The notes under the pieces were generated by a model. The model saw only the letters and a list, made by a program, of their open reading frames with translations, was not told the DNA's origin and ran no database searches. 64,000 nt of DNA from Halopiger xanaduensis SH-6 (GTDB lineage: Archaea; Halobacteriota; Halobacteria; Halobacteriales; Natrialbaceae). The stretch spans positions 508,270-572,269 of the forward strand of contig NC_015666.1 of the NCBI RefSeq assembly GCF_000217715.1, given 5' to 3'. The position numbers and the translations under genes were made by a program. Positions 44,720 through 53,380 of this stretch are shown in pieces (position 1 is the stretch's first letter; the number at the start of each line of letters is the position of its first letter).

Positions 44720-45474
44720 TGAGCCGCATCCTCGTTCCGCTGGCCGTCCTCGAGGGCGAGTCCGTCTCGCCGGGACTCGTCCGCCTGCTCGAGCCCGCCG
44801 ACGTGACCGTCCTCGGCTACCACGTCCTGCCCGAGCAGACGCCGCCGGACCAGGCGCGGGTCCAGTACGGCGACCGAGCGACCGCCACCCTCGAGACCCT
44901 GACGGCGACGTTCGAGGCGGGCGGGGGCGCGGCCGACTACCGGCTCGCGTTCACGCACGACCGGGATCGAACGATCGACCGCGTCGCCGCGGAAACCGGC
45001 TCGCAGGCGTACGTACTGACGGGCATCGCGGACTCGATCGACCGGCTCCTGGTCCCCCTGACCGGGGACGTCGCCGCCGACCGCGTCCTCGCGTTCGTCG
45101 CCGACCTGATCGACGACCGCGAAATCGGCGTGACCCTATTTCTCGCGACCGACGCGGAGGCCGACGGTCGACTGTTGCTCGAGGAGGCCGCCGAAACGCT
45201 CTCGAGTCGCGGCATCGATACCGAGTCGACGCTCGTCGTGAGCGAAGGGGCGCTCGGCGGCCGCACGTTCGACGCGCTCAGGGAGGACGCCGCCGCCCAC
45301 GATGCCGTCGTCGTCGGCGAACGCGCGCCCTCCCTCCAGTCACTGCTGTTCGGCGACGAAGCCGAGCGGCTCGCCGCGGAGTCGGTCGGTCCGGTACTGG
45401 TGGTTCGGCGTCCGGACGACTCGTCGGCGGAGGGGGAATCAGGATCAGGGTCAGAGTCAGAGCCGAAGCCGTAA
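44719..45474 (+). CDS. Usp-like protein coupled to APC permease (paralogue 1)
   Basis: A 251-residue protein made of two Usp-like halves. It starts SRILVPLAVLEGESVSPGLV, and both the N-terminal half (to about 130) and C-terminal half (about 130-240) have the Usp strand pattern. The motif LGYHVLPEQTPPDQARVQY (about 34-52) is shared with the neighbour at 45495-46271, so these are paralogues. The C-terminus is a Ser/Glu/Gly tail. The one-base overlap with the APC gene implies joint expression. Confidence 0.85.
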   Translation: MSRILVPLAVLEGESVSPGLVRLLEPADVTVLGYHVLPEQTPPDQARVQYGDRATATLETLTATFEAGGGAADYRLAFTHDRDRTIDRVAAETGSQAYVLTGIADSIDRLLVPLTGDVAADRVLAFVADLIDDREIGVTLFLATDAEADGRLLLEEAAETLSSRGIDTESTLVVSEGALGGRTFDALREDAAAHDAVVVGERAPSLQSLLFGDEAERLAAESVGPVLVVRRPDDSSAEGESGSGSESEPKP

Positions 45475-45494
45475 ACCACCTGAGCGGCGTCGAC

Positions 45495-46271
45495 TCACGC
45501 CGACGGCCCGTCTCGAGCCGCCTCGTCGTCCTCCTCGAGGTACTCCCCGCGGACGACCAGGACCGGATCGGCCGTTCGCTTCGCGAGCCGTTCGGCGCGG
45601 TCCCGGAAGACGTAGCGGCGAATCGAGGGGCGGCTCTCGCCGGCGACGAGCACGTCGTGGTCCTCGGCGGCCGCGAGGATCGCCTCGGTCGGCGAGTCGT
45701 CGACGACGACCGATCGTGAGACGCGGTCGGGATCGAGTCCCGCGTCCTCGAGCGCCGTCGCCATCGTCGCGAGCAGTTCCTCGCCCCGCTCGCGGTCGCG
45801 CTCGTCCCCGACGACGTGAAGGAGCGTAGCGTCTATGTCGGTGTCCTCGAGGACGGTGGCGACGAGTCGTGCCTTGTGTTCGACGTTGATGTCGCTTCGA
45901 ATCGCGACGAGCATCGACTCGAGGACGGGCGCGGGATTGAGGATCAGGACGGCGTCACAGCCCGCGTCGACCGCGACGCGTTCGAACGTCTTGAAGCGGT
46001 CGTGGGTGAACACGAGCCGCGAGGTGACGGGGCAGCCGGCGGCCTCGAACGCCGAGCAGCGCTCCTCGAGTTCGCGCGCGGCTCGCCGCTGGAACTGCTC
46101 GCGCGCCTGGTCCGGCGGCGTCTGTTCGGGGATTTCGTGGTAGCCGAGCAGGAGAACCGGGATCGACGCGAACGCATCGATCAACGTCGTGGGGACGCTC
46201 TCCCCGCCGAGCACCGCAACAGGAACGAGCACGCGGTGGTCGGTAGCGGCGGTATCGTGGGTGTCGGGCAT
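45495..46271 (-). CDS. Usp-like protein (paralogue 2)
   Basis: A 258-residue paralogue of the 44719-45474 protein, convergent with it and only 20 bases apart. It shares LLGYHEIPEQTPPDQAREQF, the tandem Usp architecture and a PVLVVRGEY end. Start ATG 46271 gives MPDTHDTAATDHRVLVPVAV. An upstream in-frame start (46292) would add seven residues. The pairing of two convergent Usp paralogues between an APC permease and a PiT permease is unusual. Confidence 0.85.
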   Translation of the reverse strand: MPDTHDTAATDHRVLVPVAVLGGESVPTTLIDAFASIPVLLLGYHEIPEQTPPDQAREQFQRRAARELEERCSAFEAAGCPVTSRLVFTHDRFKTFERVAVDAGCDAVLILNPAPVLESMLVAIRSDINVEHKARLVATVLEDTDIDATLLHVVGDERDRERGEELLATMATALEDAGLDPDRVSRSVVVDDSPTEAILAAAEDHDVLVAGESRPSIRRYVFRDRAERLAKRTADPVLVVRGEYLEEDDEAARDGPSA

Positions 46272-46456
46272 CGGCGACTGCCTCCTCGTCACGTACGGGC
46301 TGGCGCATCATATACCCCCGGCAGGACCGCGCGAGGAGGGCGAGAGCGCTCGACCCGCCGCTCGAGTCGGCGGTATCGGGGATCGGGAGCTGTACGACGA
46401 TCGAACCGGGTCGAAAAAAGCGCGACCGGACGGGTTTCGGACTCGAGCCCGGGTAG

Positions 46457-46478
46457 CGGTGGCGGTGGCGGTGGCGGT
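46457..46478. repeat. Short GGTGGC/GGCGGT tandem repeat
   Basis: About four copies of a six-base GGTGGC unit lie directly downstream of the PiT copy-2 stop at 46483 (minus strand). Simple slippage sequence with no coding role. Confidence 0.5.
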
Positions 46479-46482
46479 AGCG

Positions 46483-47661
46483 TTAGAGGCCGAAAATCGG
46501 AACGAATCGGAACGTGGCGTACGCCCCGATCGTCGCGATAGCCGGCACGACGTTCTGCATGAGCACGACGCGGGCCGTCGTCGCCGGATTGAACAGGTCC
46601 GCCGCGCTGGGGATCCGCTCGGATTCTTCCTCGCCGATCGGCGGCAGTTCGTCGCCTTCCTCGTCGGCGGAGAGCGCGCCGACCGAGACCGGCGCGTCCC
46701 CTTCCCCGCGCACGGCGTCGCTCACCGTCACCGGGCGGGTCGCCCGCCCCCATCCGAGGCCGATGATACACATCGTCGCGATGATGACGAAACTCGCGGG
46801 AATGCCGATCGCCGAGAGGAAGATGACGAGCGTCGAACTCACCGTCGCGGTGACGATCGCCGCCGTCAACGGCAGTTCCGTGAGTTCGCTGCCCATCGTC
46901 TCGAGGGTCCGACGCGCGATGGTGAGCGTGCCGATCCCGACCGCGAAACAGCCGATGACGATCGCGGGGTTCATCTCGAGTTCGCCGCTGCCGACCAGCG
47001 GCGCGACCGCGTTCGCGATGTTTGAGGTCCCGGAACTGTACGCCATCACGCAGCCGATGGCGATCACCATCGCCACGCCGCCCAACTCGCGCCGGTTCGT
47101 GGTCTCGCTCGGGACCGGAATCGGGACGGCCCGGGAGCGGTCGATCGTAAAGAGCGGCCCCTCGCTGCGCTCGATTACGATCCGCCGGTTCAGCGCGGCG
47201 TAGAAGTACCGACCGATGATCAGCGACACCCAGAAGCCGATGAAAGGCGAGACGATCCACCAGATCGCGATCTCGCCCATCACCGCCCAGTCGAGTTCGC
47301 CGGCGGCGAGTCCGAGCCCCGCAATCGAGCCGACGGCCGTCATCGACGTCGACGCCGGCACGCCGAAGAAGTTCCCGATAAACAGCGCGACCCCGATGAA
47401 AAAGAGGACGCCGACGCTGGCCTCGAGCGTGAAGATGGCGGTGTCGGTAACGAGTTCCCGGCCGAGCTTATCGACGACGCGACGGCCGATCGTCCACGCG
47501 CCGACGAAGAAGAAGACGGTCATCAACAGTCCGGCGGCGGTTTTCGAGATGGCGTCGGCGCCGACGGCCGGCCCGAACGCCGGCCCCGTCGTCGCCCCGC
47601 CGATGTTGTAACCCACGAAGACGGCCACGAGAATCCCGACGAGCAGCAGCGCGGACACCAT
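46483..47661 (-). CDS. PiT-family phosphate permease, cluster copy 2
   Basis: A 392-residue PiT permease. It shares VGYNIGGATTGPAFGPAVGA, SSGTSNIANAVAP and the same late hydrophilic loop with copy 1 (41397-42578), clearly a paralogue. The ATG at 47661 gives MVSALLLVGILVAVFVGY; upstream in-frame codons are Arg/Pro-rich shadow. The two copies bracket the Usp/APC genes, so the block looks like a duplicated phosphate/amino-acid uptake and stress module. Confidence 0.92.
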   Translation of the reverse strand: MVSALLLVGILVAVFVGYNIGGATTGPAFGPAVGADAISKTAAGLLMTVFFFVGAWTIGRRVVDKLGRELVTDTAIFTLEASVGVLFFIGVALFIGNFFGVPASTSMTAVGSIAGLGLAAGELDWAVMGEIAIWWIVSPFIGFWVSLIIGRYFYAALNRRIVIERSEGPLFTIDRSRAVPIPVPSETTNRRELGGVAMVIAIGCVMAYSSGTSNIANAVAPLVGSGELEMNPAIVIGCFAVGIGTLTIARRTLETMGSELTELPLTAAIVTATVSSTLVIFLSAIGIPASFVIIATMCIIGLGWGRATRPVTVSDAVRGEGDAPVSVGALSADEEGDELPPIGEEESERIPSAADLFNPATTARVVLMQNVVPAIATIGAYATFRFVPIFGL

Positions 47662-47851
47662 ACTGTTATCTGATCTGCGACTTTTACCTGGATTCGGATA
47701 TTCGTTGTGCTCTCTCGGCCGCCGAGCGGATCGGCGGACGCGGCCTCGGACTCGGGTTCGGACTCGAGCCCGCGCTCGCGCTCGAGGGTCTCGAGTCCGG
47801 GCCGAGCCCGGTCCCCGAGCACCGACCGGGACCGAGATCGGGACCGAAAGG
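47662..47851. repeat. Spacer with repeated CTCGAG/CGGACTCG-type words
   Basis: This 190-base spacer is dominated by short imperfect repeats around GGACTCG, CTCGAG and GGGACCG, many mutually complementary. It could form extended hairpins, but no single strong stem was found by eye. Confidence 0.4.
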
Positions 47852-48244
47852 TCAGCGATCGGATCTTTCGGCGCCGTCCCTGCCGGCCGCGTCGTCGGTC
47901 GCATCCTCGGCAACCGTCTCCTCGAGGAGGTCCTCGATCTCGTCTTCGCGTGGCCGCCGGTCGATGCGTTCGTCGACCGTTTCGATCTGGTCCTGAACCG
48001 CGTCGACCTGCTCGCCGATCGACTGTTCGACGGCTTCTTCGACCGTCGCTTCGACTTCCCTCGTCATCCACTCCGGATCGAAGCGCGCCATCTTCCAGAT
48101 GACGTGTAAGGCGTACGAGACGAGGACGCCCAACCCGAGCGCGACCCCGACCCGCGTTCCCTCGATGACGATCAGCACGACCGAGACGAAAATCAGGACG
48201 CCGTAGGCGAGATCGATGATCGCGTCGATACGACTCGGATTCAT
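47852..48244 (-). CDS. Membrane-anchored coiled-coil protein
   Basis: A 130-residue protein with two N-terminal helices (about 9-30 and 33-50) followed by a heptad-rich, acidic coiled coil (about 60-115). No family was recognised. Its start at 48244 is clear. It lies 122 bases from the SLC13 gene, in the same orientation, so it may be an accessory subunit or simply a neighbour. Confidence 0.75.
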   Translation of the reverse strand: MNPSRIDAIIDLAYGVLIFVSVVLIVIEGTRVGVALGLGVLVSYALHVIWKMARFDPEWMTREVEATVEEAVEQSIGEQVDAVQDQIETVDERIDRRPREDEIEDLLEETVAEDATDDAAGRDGAERSDR

Positions 48245-48365
48245 CGCTCGACCACCCCCACCGGCGCGGTCGCGGTGTCCGGGTGGTTACGAACGCGATC
48301 CTGACGGGCACTCAGCATCTACCAGTAGTTTAGCGCAGCGTGTGAAATTACTTTGGGGATCGACG

Positions 48366-50216
48366 TCAGACGCCCCAAAAGAACGCGATTCCGAGCACCG
48401 TCACGACCGAGAGTATCAACTGCAAGGGGGCGCCGATGCGAGCGTAGTCGGTGAAGCGGTAGCCGCCGGGCCCGTAGACGAACAGGTTCGTCTGGTAGCC
48501 GATCGGCCCCAGAAAGGCCGTACTGGCGGCGAAGGTCACGGCCAGCACGAACGCGAACGGGTTCGCGCCGATCCCCGCCGCCGCGGCCGCCGCGACCGGG
48601 ATCAGCAGGACGACGCTGGCGTTGTTGCTGATGACGTTCGTCAGCAGCGCCGTGAGCATGTAGAACAGCCAGAGGACGGCGATCGTCGGCAGCACCGACG
48701 CGGTCTCGACGACCGCGAACGCGAGCAGCGCCGCCCCGCCGGACTCCTCGAGCGCGATCCCCAGCGGGATCACGCCCGCCAGCAGGAAGATGATGTCCCA
48801 CTCGACGGCGTCGTACAGTTCGTTCGCGTCGAGGACGCCGGTGACGACCATCGCGACCACGCCCGCGAGCGCCGAAATCAGGATCGGGTAGATCTCGAGG
48901 GCGGCGACGGCGACGACGCCGATCATGATCGCGACGGCGACGGGCGCCTTGTCCGCCCGGTAGTCAGGCTGGGACGGTTCGCGGGCGACGATCACGTCGT
49001 CGCGACGCGAGAGTCGCTCGAGCGTCTCCGGCGCCGCCTGGACGAGCAGCGTGTCGCCGACCCCGAGGCGCGTCCCGACGATGCGCTCGGCGATGAGTTC
49101 GCCCCGGTGTCGCAGGCCGAGCACCGCGGCGTCGAACTCCTCGCGGAACGCTTCCGGATCGAGCCGCTCGCCGATCAGCCGGGAGTCGAGCGAGACGACG
49201 AGTTCGGTGATGATCCCCTCCTCGGCCGAGAGATCCCCGTCCAACCGGGGTTGGCCGACCGGCTCGATTCCCTCGGCGTCCTCGAGCGCCGTGATCGCGT
49301 CCCGATTCGTGCGGACGACGAGGACGTCGCCCTCGTGCAGCCGCGTCTCCTGGCGCGGCGCGATCGACCGGTCCGCGTCGCGGACGACCTGCACGACGTC
49401 GATTTCGGGGCCGAGCGCCGCGGTGGCGTCGCCGATCGATTCGCCGACGAGCGGGGAGCCCGGCACCACCGCGACGTCGGCGACGTAGTTTCCGACGTCG
49501 TACTCCTCGAGGTAGTCCGCCCGCGGGGGCACACGCTCGGGGAGGAGATAGTGACCGGCGAAGATCAGGTACAGGCCGCCGACGAGGGTGACGAGTGCGC
49601 CGAGTTGCGTGAACTCGAACATCGAGAACCGGTGGAGTTCGGGGTATTCGCTCCCGAGCCGGCCGCTGATGTCGCTGGCGAGGATGTTCGTCGAGGTGCC
49701 GATGAGCGTGAGCATGCCGCCGATCTGCGAGGCGTAGGAGAGCGGGATCAGCAGCTTCGAGGGTGAGGTGTTCCCGCGGTTGGCGACGTCGGTGACCACC
49801 GGGACCAGCAGGGCGACGACCGGCGTGTTGTTGAGGAAGCCGGAGACGGGGCTGGTCGCGGCGACGGTGGCGAACAGCTGTCTGTGGATGCTGTCGCCCG
49901 CGAACGCGGCCATCCGCCGGCCGAGTTCCTGAACGAGGCCCGTTCGGCTGATCCCCCCGCTCAGGATGAGCATCGCGAGGACGGTGATCGTCGCCTCGTT
50001 CGCGAATCCGGAGATGCCGGTTTCGGGGTCGATCCCGGTCCACGGCTCGAGGACGACCAGAATCACGATCAGTAAGATCGCGGTGACGTCGATCGGCAGG
50101 CGCTCGGTGAGAAAGAGCACGAGCGCCACGAGGACGACGCCGAACACGACGAGCGCGTCGGTCGTCAACGCGGGTTGAGCCGCCGGTTCCTGGACCAGCG
50201 GCGCGAGAACCGCCAT
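48366..50216 (-). CDS. SLC13/DASS-type anion transporter with two RCK_C (TrkA_C) domains
   Basis: A 616-residue transporter. Two SLC13 membrane halves (about 15-200 and 415-610) flank a soluble insert with two RCK_C domains (about 235-310 and 325-405). Loop signatures include NNTPVVALLVPVV and IGTSTNILASD in the first half, and SNNASVVLLIPVAAAAA in the second. This architecture occurs in putative sulfate/dicarboxylate permeases, where RCK_C domains bind ligands. Start ATG 50216 is chosen because the earlier frame is Arg-rich shadow. Confidence 0.9.
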   Translation of the reverse strand: MAVLAPLVQEPAAQPALTTDALVVFGVVLVALVLFLTERLPIDVTAILLIVILVVLEPWTGIDPETGISGFANEATITVLAMLILSGGISRTGLVQELGRRMAAFAGDSIHRQLFATVAATSPVSGFLNNTPVVALLVPVVTDVANRGNTSPSKLLIPLSYASQIGGMLTLIGTSTNILASDISGRLGSEYPELHRFSMFEFTQLGALVTLVGGLYLIFAGHYLLPERVPPRADYLEEYDVGNYVADVAVVPGSPLVGESIGDATAALGPEIDVVQVVRDADRSIAPRQETRLHEGDVLVVRTNRDAITALEDAEGIEPVGQPRLDGDLSAEEGIITELVVSLDSRLIGERLDPEAFREEFDAAVLGLRHRGELIAERIVGTRLGVGDTLLVQAAPETLERLSRRDDVIVAREPSQPDYRADKAPVAVAIMIGVVAVAALEIYPILISALAGVVAMVVTGVLDANELYDAVEWDIIFLLAGVIPLGIALEESGGAALLAFAVVETASVLPTIAVLWLFYMLTALLTNVISNNASVVLLIPVAAAAAAGIGANPFAFVLAVTFAASTAFLGPIGYQTNLFVYGPGGYRFTDYARIGAPLQLILSVVTVLGIAFFWGV

Positions 50217-50352
50217 CGTAATGCGATCCACACCGGGCGAACATGTAATAACTCCGCAAGGAAAGCGGACTGTAACGGACCGATGACGACCATCGGCGTC
50301 GACAGACGGTCGAAACCGCCGGCTCGACGGCGGCACGCGGGTCGGAACCGTC

Positions 50353-50360
50353 GCCTTTAC
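50353..50360 (+). promoter_or_regulatory. hisA TATA-like box
   Basis: GCCTTTAC at the left of CTTTACTC lies 26-33 bases before the hisA ATG. Confidence 0.45.
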
Positions 50361-50385
50361 TCGAGTCGGGCGCGCTCACACGCGT

Positions 50386-51135
50386 ATGAACGATCAGTTC
50401 GATACCGAGTTCGAGGTCATCCCCGCCGTCGACGTGCAGGACGGCGAAGTCGTCCAGCTCGTCCAGGGCGAGCGCGGGACCGAGAAGACCTACGGCGATC
50501 CGGTCGAGGCCGCCCGACGGTGGATCGACGCCGGCGCCGAGTCGCTGCACCTCGTGGACCTGGACGGCGCATTCGAGGGCCAGCGCGCGAACGCCGACGC
50601 CATCGAGGGGGTGCTCGAGGCCGTCGACGTGCCCACGCAACTGGGCGGCGGAATCCGAACCGCTGAGGACGCCGCGGGTCTGCTCGAGCGGGGCGTCGAC
50701 CGGGTCATCCTCGGCACCGCGGCGGTCGAGAACCCCGAGATCGTCCGCGAGATCAGCGAGGAGTACCCCGACAGCGTCGTCGTCAGCCTCGACGCGAAGG
50801 ACGGCGAGGTCGTCGTCGAGGGTTGGACCGAGGGCGCCGGCGTCTCGCCCGTCGAGGCCGCCGAACGCTACGAGGACCTCGGTGCTGCCGCGATCCTGTT
50901 TACCAACGTCGACGTCGAGGGCCAACTCGAGGGCGTCGCGACCGAGCCCGTGCGAGAGCTGGTCGAGGCGACCGATATTCCGGTGATCGCCAGCGGCGGC
51001 GTGGCGACGCTCGAGGACGTCCGCGCGCTCGCGGAGGGGGGTGCAGCCGCGGTGGTCGTCGGCAGCGCGCTCTACGAGGGGAACTTCACGCTCGAGGAAG
51101 CGCAGGCGGCGGTCGACGGCGAGCGGGAGCACTGA
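50386..51135 (+). CDS. hisA: Phosphoribosylformimino-5-aminoimidazole carboxamide ribotide isomerase
   Basis: A 249-residue beta/alpha-barrel enzyme of histidine synthesis. The first strand aspartate is in IPAVDVQDG (Asp17 region), the phosphate loops are LGGGIRT and IASGGV, and the acid-base Asp is at NVDVEGQLEG. It has the typical HisA length. It is separated from hisI by about 28 kb. It has its own promoter and is followed 62 bases later by an MFS gene. Confidence 0.95.
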   Translation: MNDQFDTEFEVIPAVDVQDGEVVQLVQGERGTEKTYGDPVEAARRWIDAGAESLHLVDLDGAFEGQRANADAIEGVLEAVDVPTQLGGGIRTAEDAAGLLERGVDRVILGTAAVENPEIVREISEEYPDSVVVSLDAKDGEVVVEGWTEGAGVSPVEAAERYEDLGAAAILFTNVDVEGQLEGVATEPVRELVEATDIPVIASGGVATLEDVRALAEGGAAAVVVGSALYEGNFTLEEAQAAVDGEREH

Positions 51136-51197
51136 GTCGCCTCGTGCTATCGTCCGGGACAGACGCCTTGATAGGTCCGTAGTCCGTAGGGTCGCGC

Positions 51198-52430
51198 GTG
51201 CACTCGAGCGATCGGGACCGGCTGGTACTCGCCGCGGTCGTCTTCGCCGTGTTGTTCTCCCAGCTGTTGCTCTACCCGGGGGTCGCGACGCTCGTCGAGA
51301 CGCTGGGCGCCGACGCGTCCACCTCGGCGTTCGCGGCGACGCCGCTCGACGCGAGCATGTGGTTCCTCGTCGCCGAGTTCGCCGCCTACGTCGCCTTCGT
51401 CGGCGTCTGGGGGATGGCCAGCGACGTCACCGGCCGGCGAACGCCGTTTATCGTCGCCGGCTCGCTCGCCGGGGCCGTCGGCTACGCGGCGCTGGCCGCC
51501 GTGCCCGCGATCGGTTCGATCCCCTTCGAGGGCGTGCTCCTCCTGCGGCTCTTCCAGGGCGCGATGACCATCGGCGCGTTCTCGCTGACGATGACCATGC
51601 TGATGGACTTAGACGGCGGCCACGGCCGAAACATGGGCGCGGCGGGGATCGCCATCGGGCTCGGCGCCGCGATAGGCGCGCCGGTCGGCGGCCAGCTAAC
51701 GGAGGTCGATCCGATCGCGCCGCTGGTCGTCGCCGCCGGCCTGCTCGTCGTCGTCGGGGCGGTCGTCTCGCTGATCGAGGACCGCACACCGAGTCAGAAG
51801 CGGACCGCCCGCGCGCTGCTCGAGGGCGTGCGCCGGCGGCCGACGCTGTCGATCCCCTACGCGTTCGGGTTCGTCGACCGCATGACCGCCGGCTTCTTCG
51901 CGCTCGTCGGGACGCTGTACTTCCAGGACGTCTTCGGCGTCGACGCCGGAACGACCGGCCTCCTGCTGGCGTGTTTCTTCGCCCCCTTCGCGCTCCTGCA
52001 GTATCCGATGGGGGCGCTGTCGGACCGGATCGGTCGGACGATCCCGATCGTCGTCGGTTCGATCTGCTACGGCGTCGGCATCCTCGCGCTCAGCGCCGCG
52101 CCGACGGTGGCGACCGCGGCGGTCGGCATGGTCGGCATCGGCGTCCTCGGCGCCCTCGTCTCCCCGACGACGATGGCGCTGGTTACCGATCTCGCCGACG
52201 AGGGCGAACGCGGCCTCGCGATGGCCGGCTTCAACCTCGCCGGCAGCCTCGGCTTCCTCGGAGGCTACCTCATCGGCGGCACCGTCGCCAGCAACTACGG
52301 CTACGGCCTCTCCTTTCTCGTCGTCGGCGGCCTCGAGATCGCGATCGCCGTCGTCACCGTGCCGATCTTCCTCAAACTCTCGCTCGAGCCGGGGACGCGG
52401 TTCGGCCGCGACCACGAGACGACGGAGTGA
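51198..52430 (+). CDS. MFS transporter
   Basis: A 410-residue major facilitator with 12 helices and a central loop at about 195-215 (EDRTPSQKRTARALLEGVR). The TM2-3 loop motif GMASDVTGRRTPFIV (about 73-87) and the matching second half GALSDRIGRTIPIVV (about 272-286) are intact. The GTG start (51198) is the first possible codon in the frame. Substrate is unknown; such proteins often export drugs or metabolites. Transcribed after hisA, with 62 bases between. Confidence 0.9.
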   Translation: MHSSDRDRLVLAAVVFAVLFSQLLLYPGVATLVETLGADASTSAFAATPLDASMWFLVAEFAAYVAFVGVWGMASDVTGRRTPFIVAGSLAGAVGYAALAAVPAIGSIPFEGVLLLRLFQGAMTIGAFSLTMTMLMDLDGGHGRNMGAAGIAIGLGAAIGAPVGGQLTEVDPIAPLVVAAGLLVVVGAVVSLIEDRTPSQKRTARALLEGVRRRPTLSIPYAFGFVDRMTAGFFALVGTLYFQDVFGVDAGTTGLLLACFFAPFALLQYPMGALSDRIGRTIPIVVGSICYGVGILALSAAPTVATAAVGMVGIGVLGALVSPTTMALVTDLADEGERGLAMAGFNLAGSLGFLGGYLIGGTVASNYGYGLSFLVVGGLEIAIAVVTVPIFLKLSLEPGTRFGRDHETTE

Positions 52431-52567
52431 CCGATCAGCCTGGTCCCCGGTCGAATAAGCCGAGGAATCGACGGCGCCGATCGAGTCGATAAAAAGGTAT
52501 CTGGCGGGGTTCGATTTCGACAGTTGTGGTATGTGAGTGCATAACTTTGTAGGGTAGGAGGGTGTCC

Positions 52568-52576
52568 ATTTTTATG
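52568..52576 (+). promoter_or_regulatory. Halocyanin TATA box
   Basis: ATTTTTATG lies 24-32 bases before the ATG at 52600, a strong TATA match in an AT-richer patch. Confidence 0.55.
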
Positions 52577-52599
52577 TTGCCAGCCCTAACTCCGGAGTG

Positions 52600-53103
52600 A
52601 TGACACGAGAGAACGCGGTTTCCCGCCGAAAAGCGCTCAAGGTAACCGGCGCAGCAGCAACCACGGCGCTCGTCGCCGGCTGTGGCGGAGGCGGCAACGG
52701 TAACGGAAACGGCAACGGTAACGGTGACAGCAACGATAGCGGCAACGGTGGCGGCTCCAGCGGCACCGAAATCGAGCCGGGTACGACCATCGAACTCGAC
52801 GCTCAGACGACCGAATGGACCGGCATCGCACCGGACAGCATCGCCGACGCGTCCAACCCGACGCTCATCCTCACCGAGGGCGAGACCTACACGATCGGCT
52901 GGCCGCAGGGCGACGGCGGTACTCACAACATCGAACTCCGCAACGACAGCGGCGACGTCGTCGAGGGCTACGAGACCGAGACGACCAACGAGGAAGAGCC
53001 CGGCGACAGCCAGATGATCGAGTTCGAAGCCACCAGCGAGATCGTCGAGTACGTCTGCCAGCCCCACGAGGCGCAGATGGTCGGCGAGATCCAGGTCGAA
53101 TAA
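52600..53103 (+). CDS. Halocyanin-type blue copper lipoprotein
   Basis: A 167-residue exported copper protein. Twin arginines (SRRKALK) and lipobox VAGC give a Tat lipoprotein, then a Gly/Asn-rich linker. The plastocyanin-like domain has ligands His in GGTHNIEL and Cys/His/Met in VCQPHEAQMVG, the type 1 copper set. It acts as a membrane-associated electron carrier. A GTG at 52597 precedes the ATG, but 52600 fits the TATA spacing. It is followed by a T-run. Confidence 0.94.
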   Translation: MTRENAVSRRKALKVTGAAATTALVAGCGGGGNGNGNGNGNGDSNDSGNGGGSSGTEIEPGTTIELDAQTTEWTGIAPDSIADASNPTLILTEGETYTIGWPQGDGGTHNIELRNDSGDVVEGYETETTNEEEPGDSQMIEFEATSEIVEYVCQPHEAQMVGEIQVE

Positions 53104-53127
53104 CGACACACCGCTTCGATTCCGATT

Positions 53128-53152
53128 CCGTTTCCGTTTCTCGCGGCTTTTT
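53128..53152 (+). terminator. Halocyanin terminator (T-rich)
   Basis: Three T-rich runs, ending in T5 at about 53147-53151, follow the halocyanin stop by 25-50 bases. Confidence 0.4.
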
Positions 53153-53369
53153 CGTTCGCCGACAGCCGAGTAGCGACCGCACTCTCGTCGCCGCCCGTTC
53201 CCCCCGCTCCCGTGCTGACACGTTCGGTTATCGAGACGGTTCCGTCACACGGTCGAGAGGCGCCGAATACGCAACGGCTCGAGCCCGGCGGCGACGGCGC
53301 GGCGGACAACTCGATTTCGACACGGCATCAAAAGTACCATACCGTCGGGTGACGCAGTAAGCCGTACTC

Positions 53370-53374
53370 AGGTG
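53370..53374 (+). promoter_or_regulatory. Shine-Dalgarno-like site deciding the aminotransferase start
   Basis: AGGTG lies six bases before the GTG at 53381 and overlaps the alternative GTG at 53372, so 53381 is the better start. Confidence 0.5.
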
Positions 53375-53380
53375 GTTTCC

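Noticed and set aside
48964-51132. A 722-codon minus-strand frame over hisA and the anion transporter
   Set aside because: It overlaps hisA antisense and the SLC13 gene in another frame; its amino-acid composition is not haloarchaeal.
52676-52770. Repeated Gly/Asn codons in the halocyanin
   Set aside because: This is an ordinary linker of haloarchaeal lipoproteins, also seen at the amino-acid binding protein, and not a separate repeat system.
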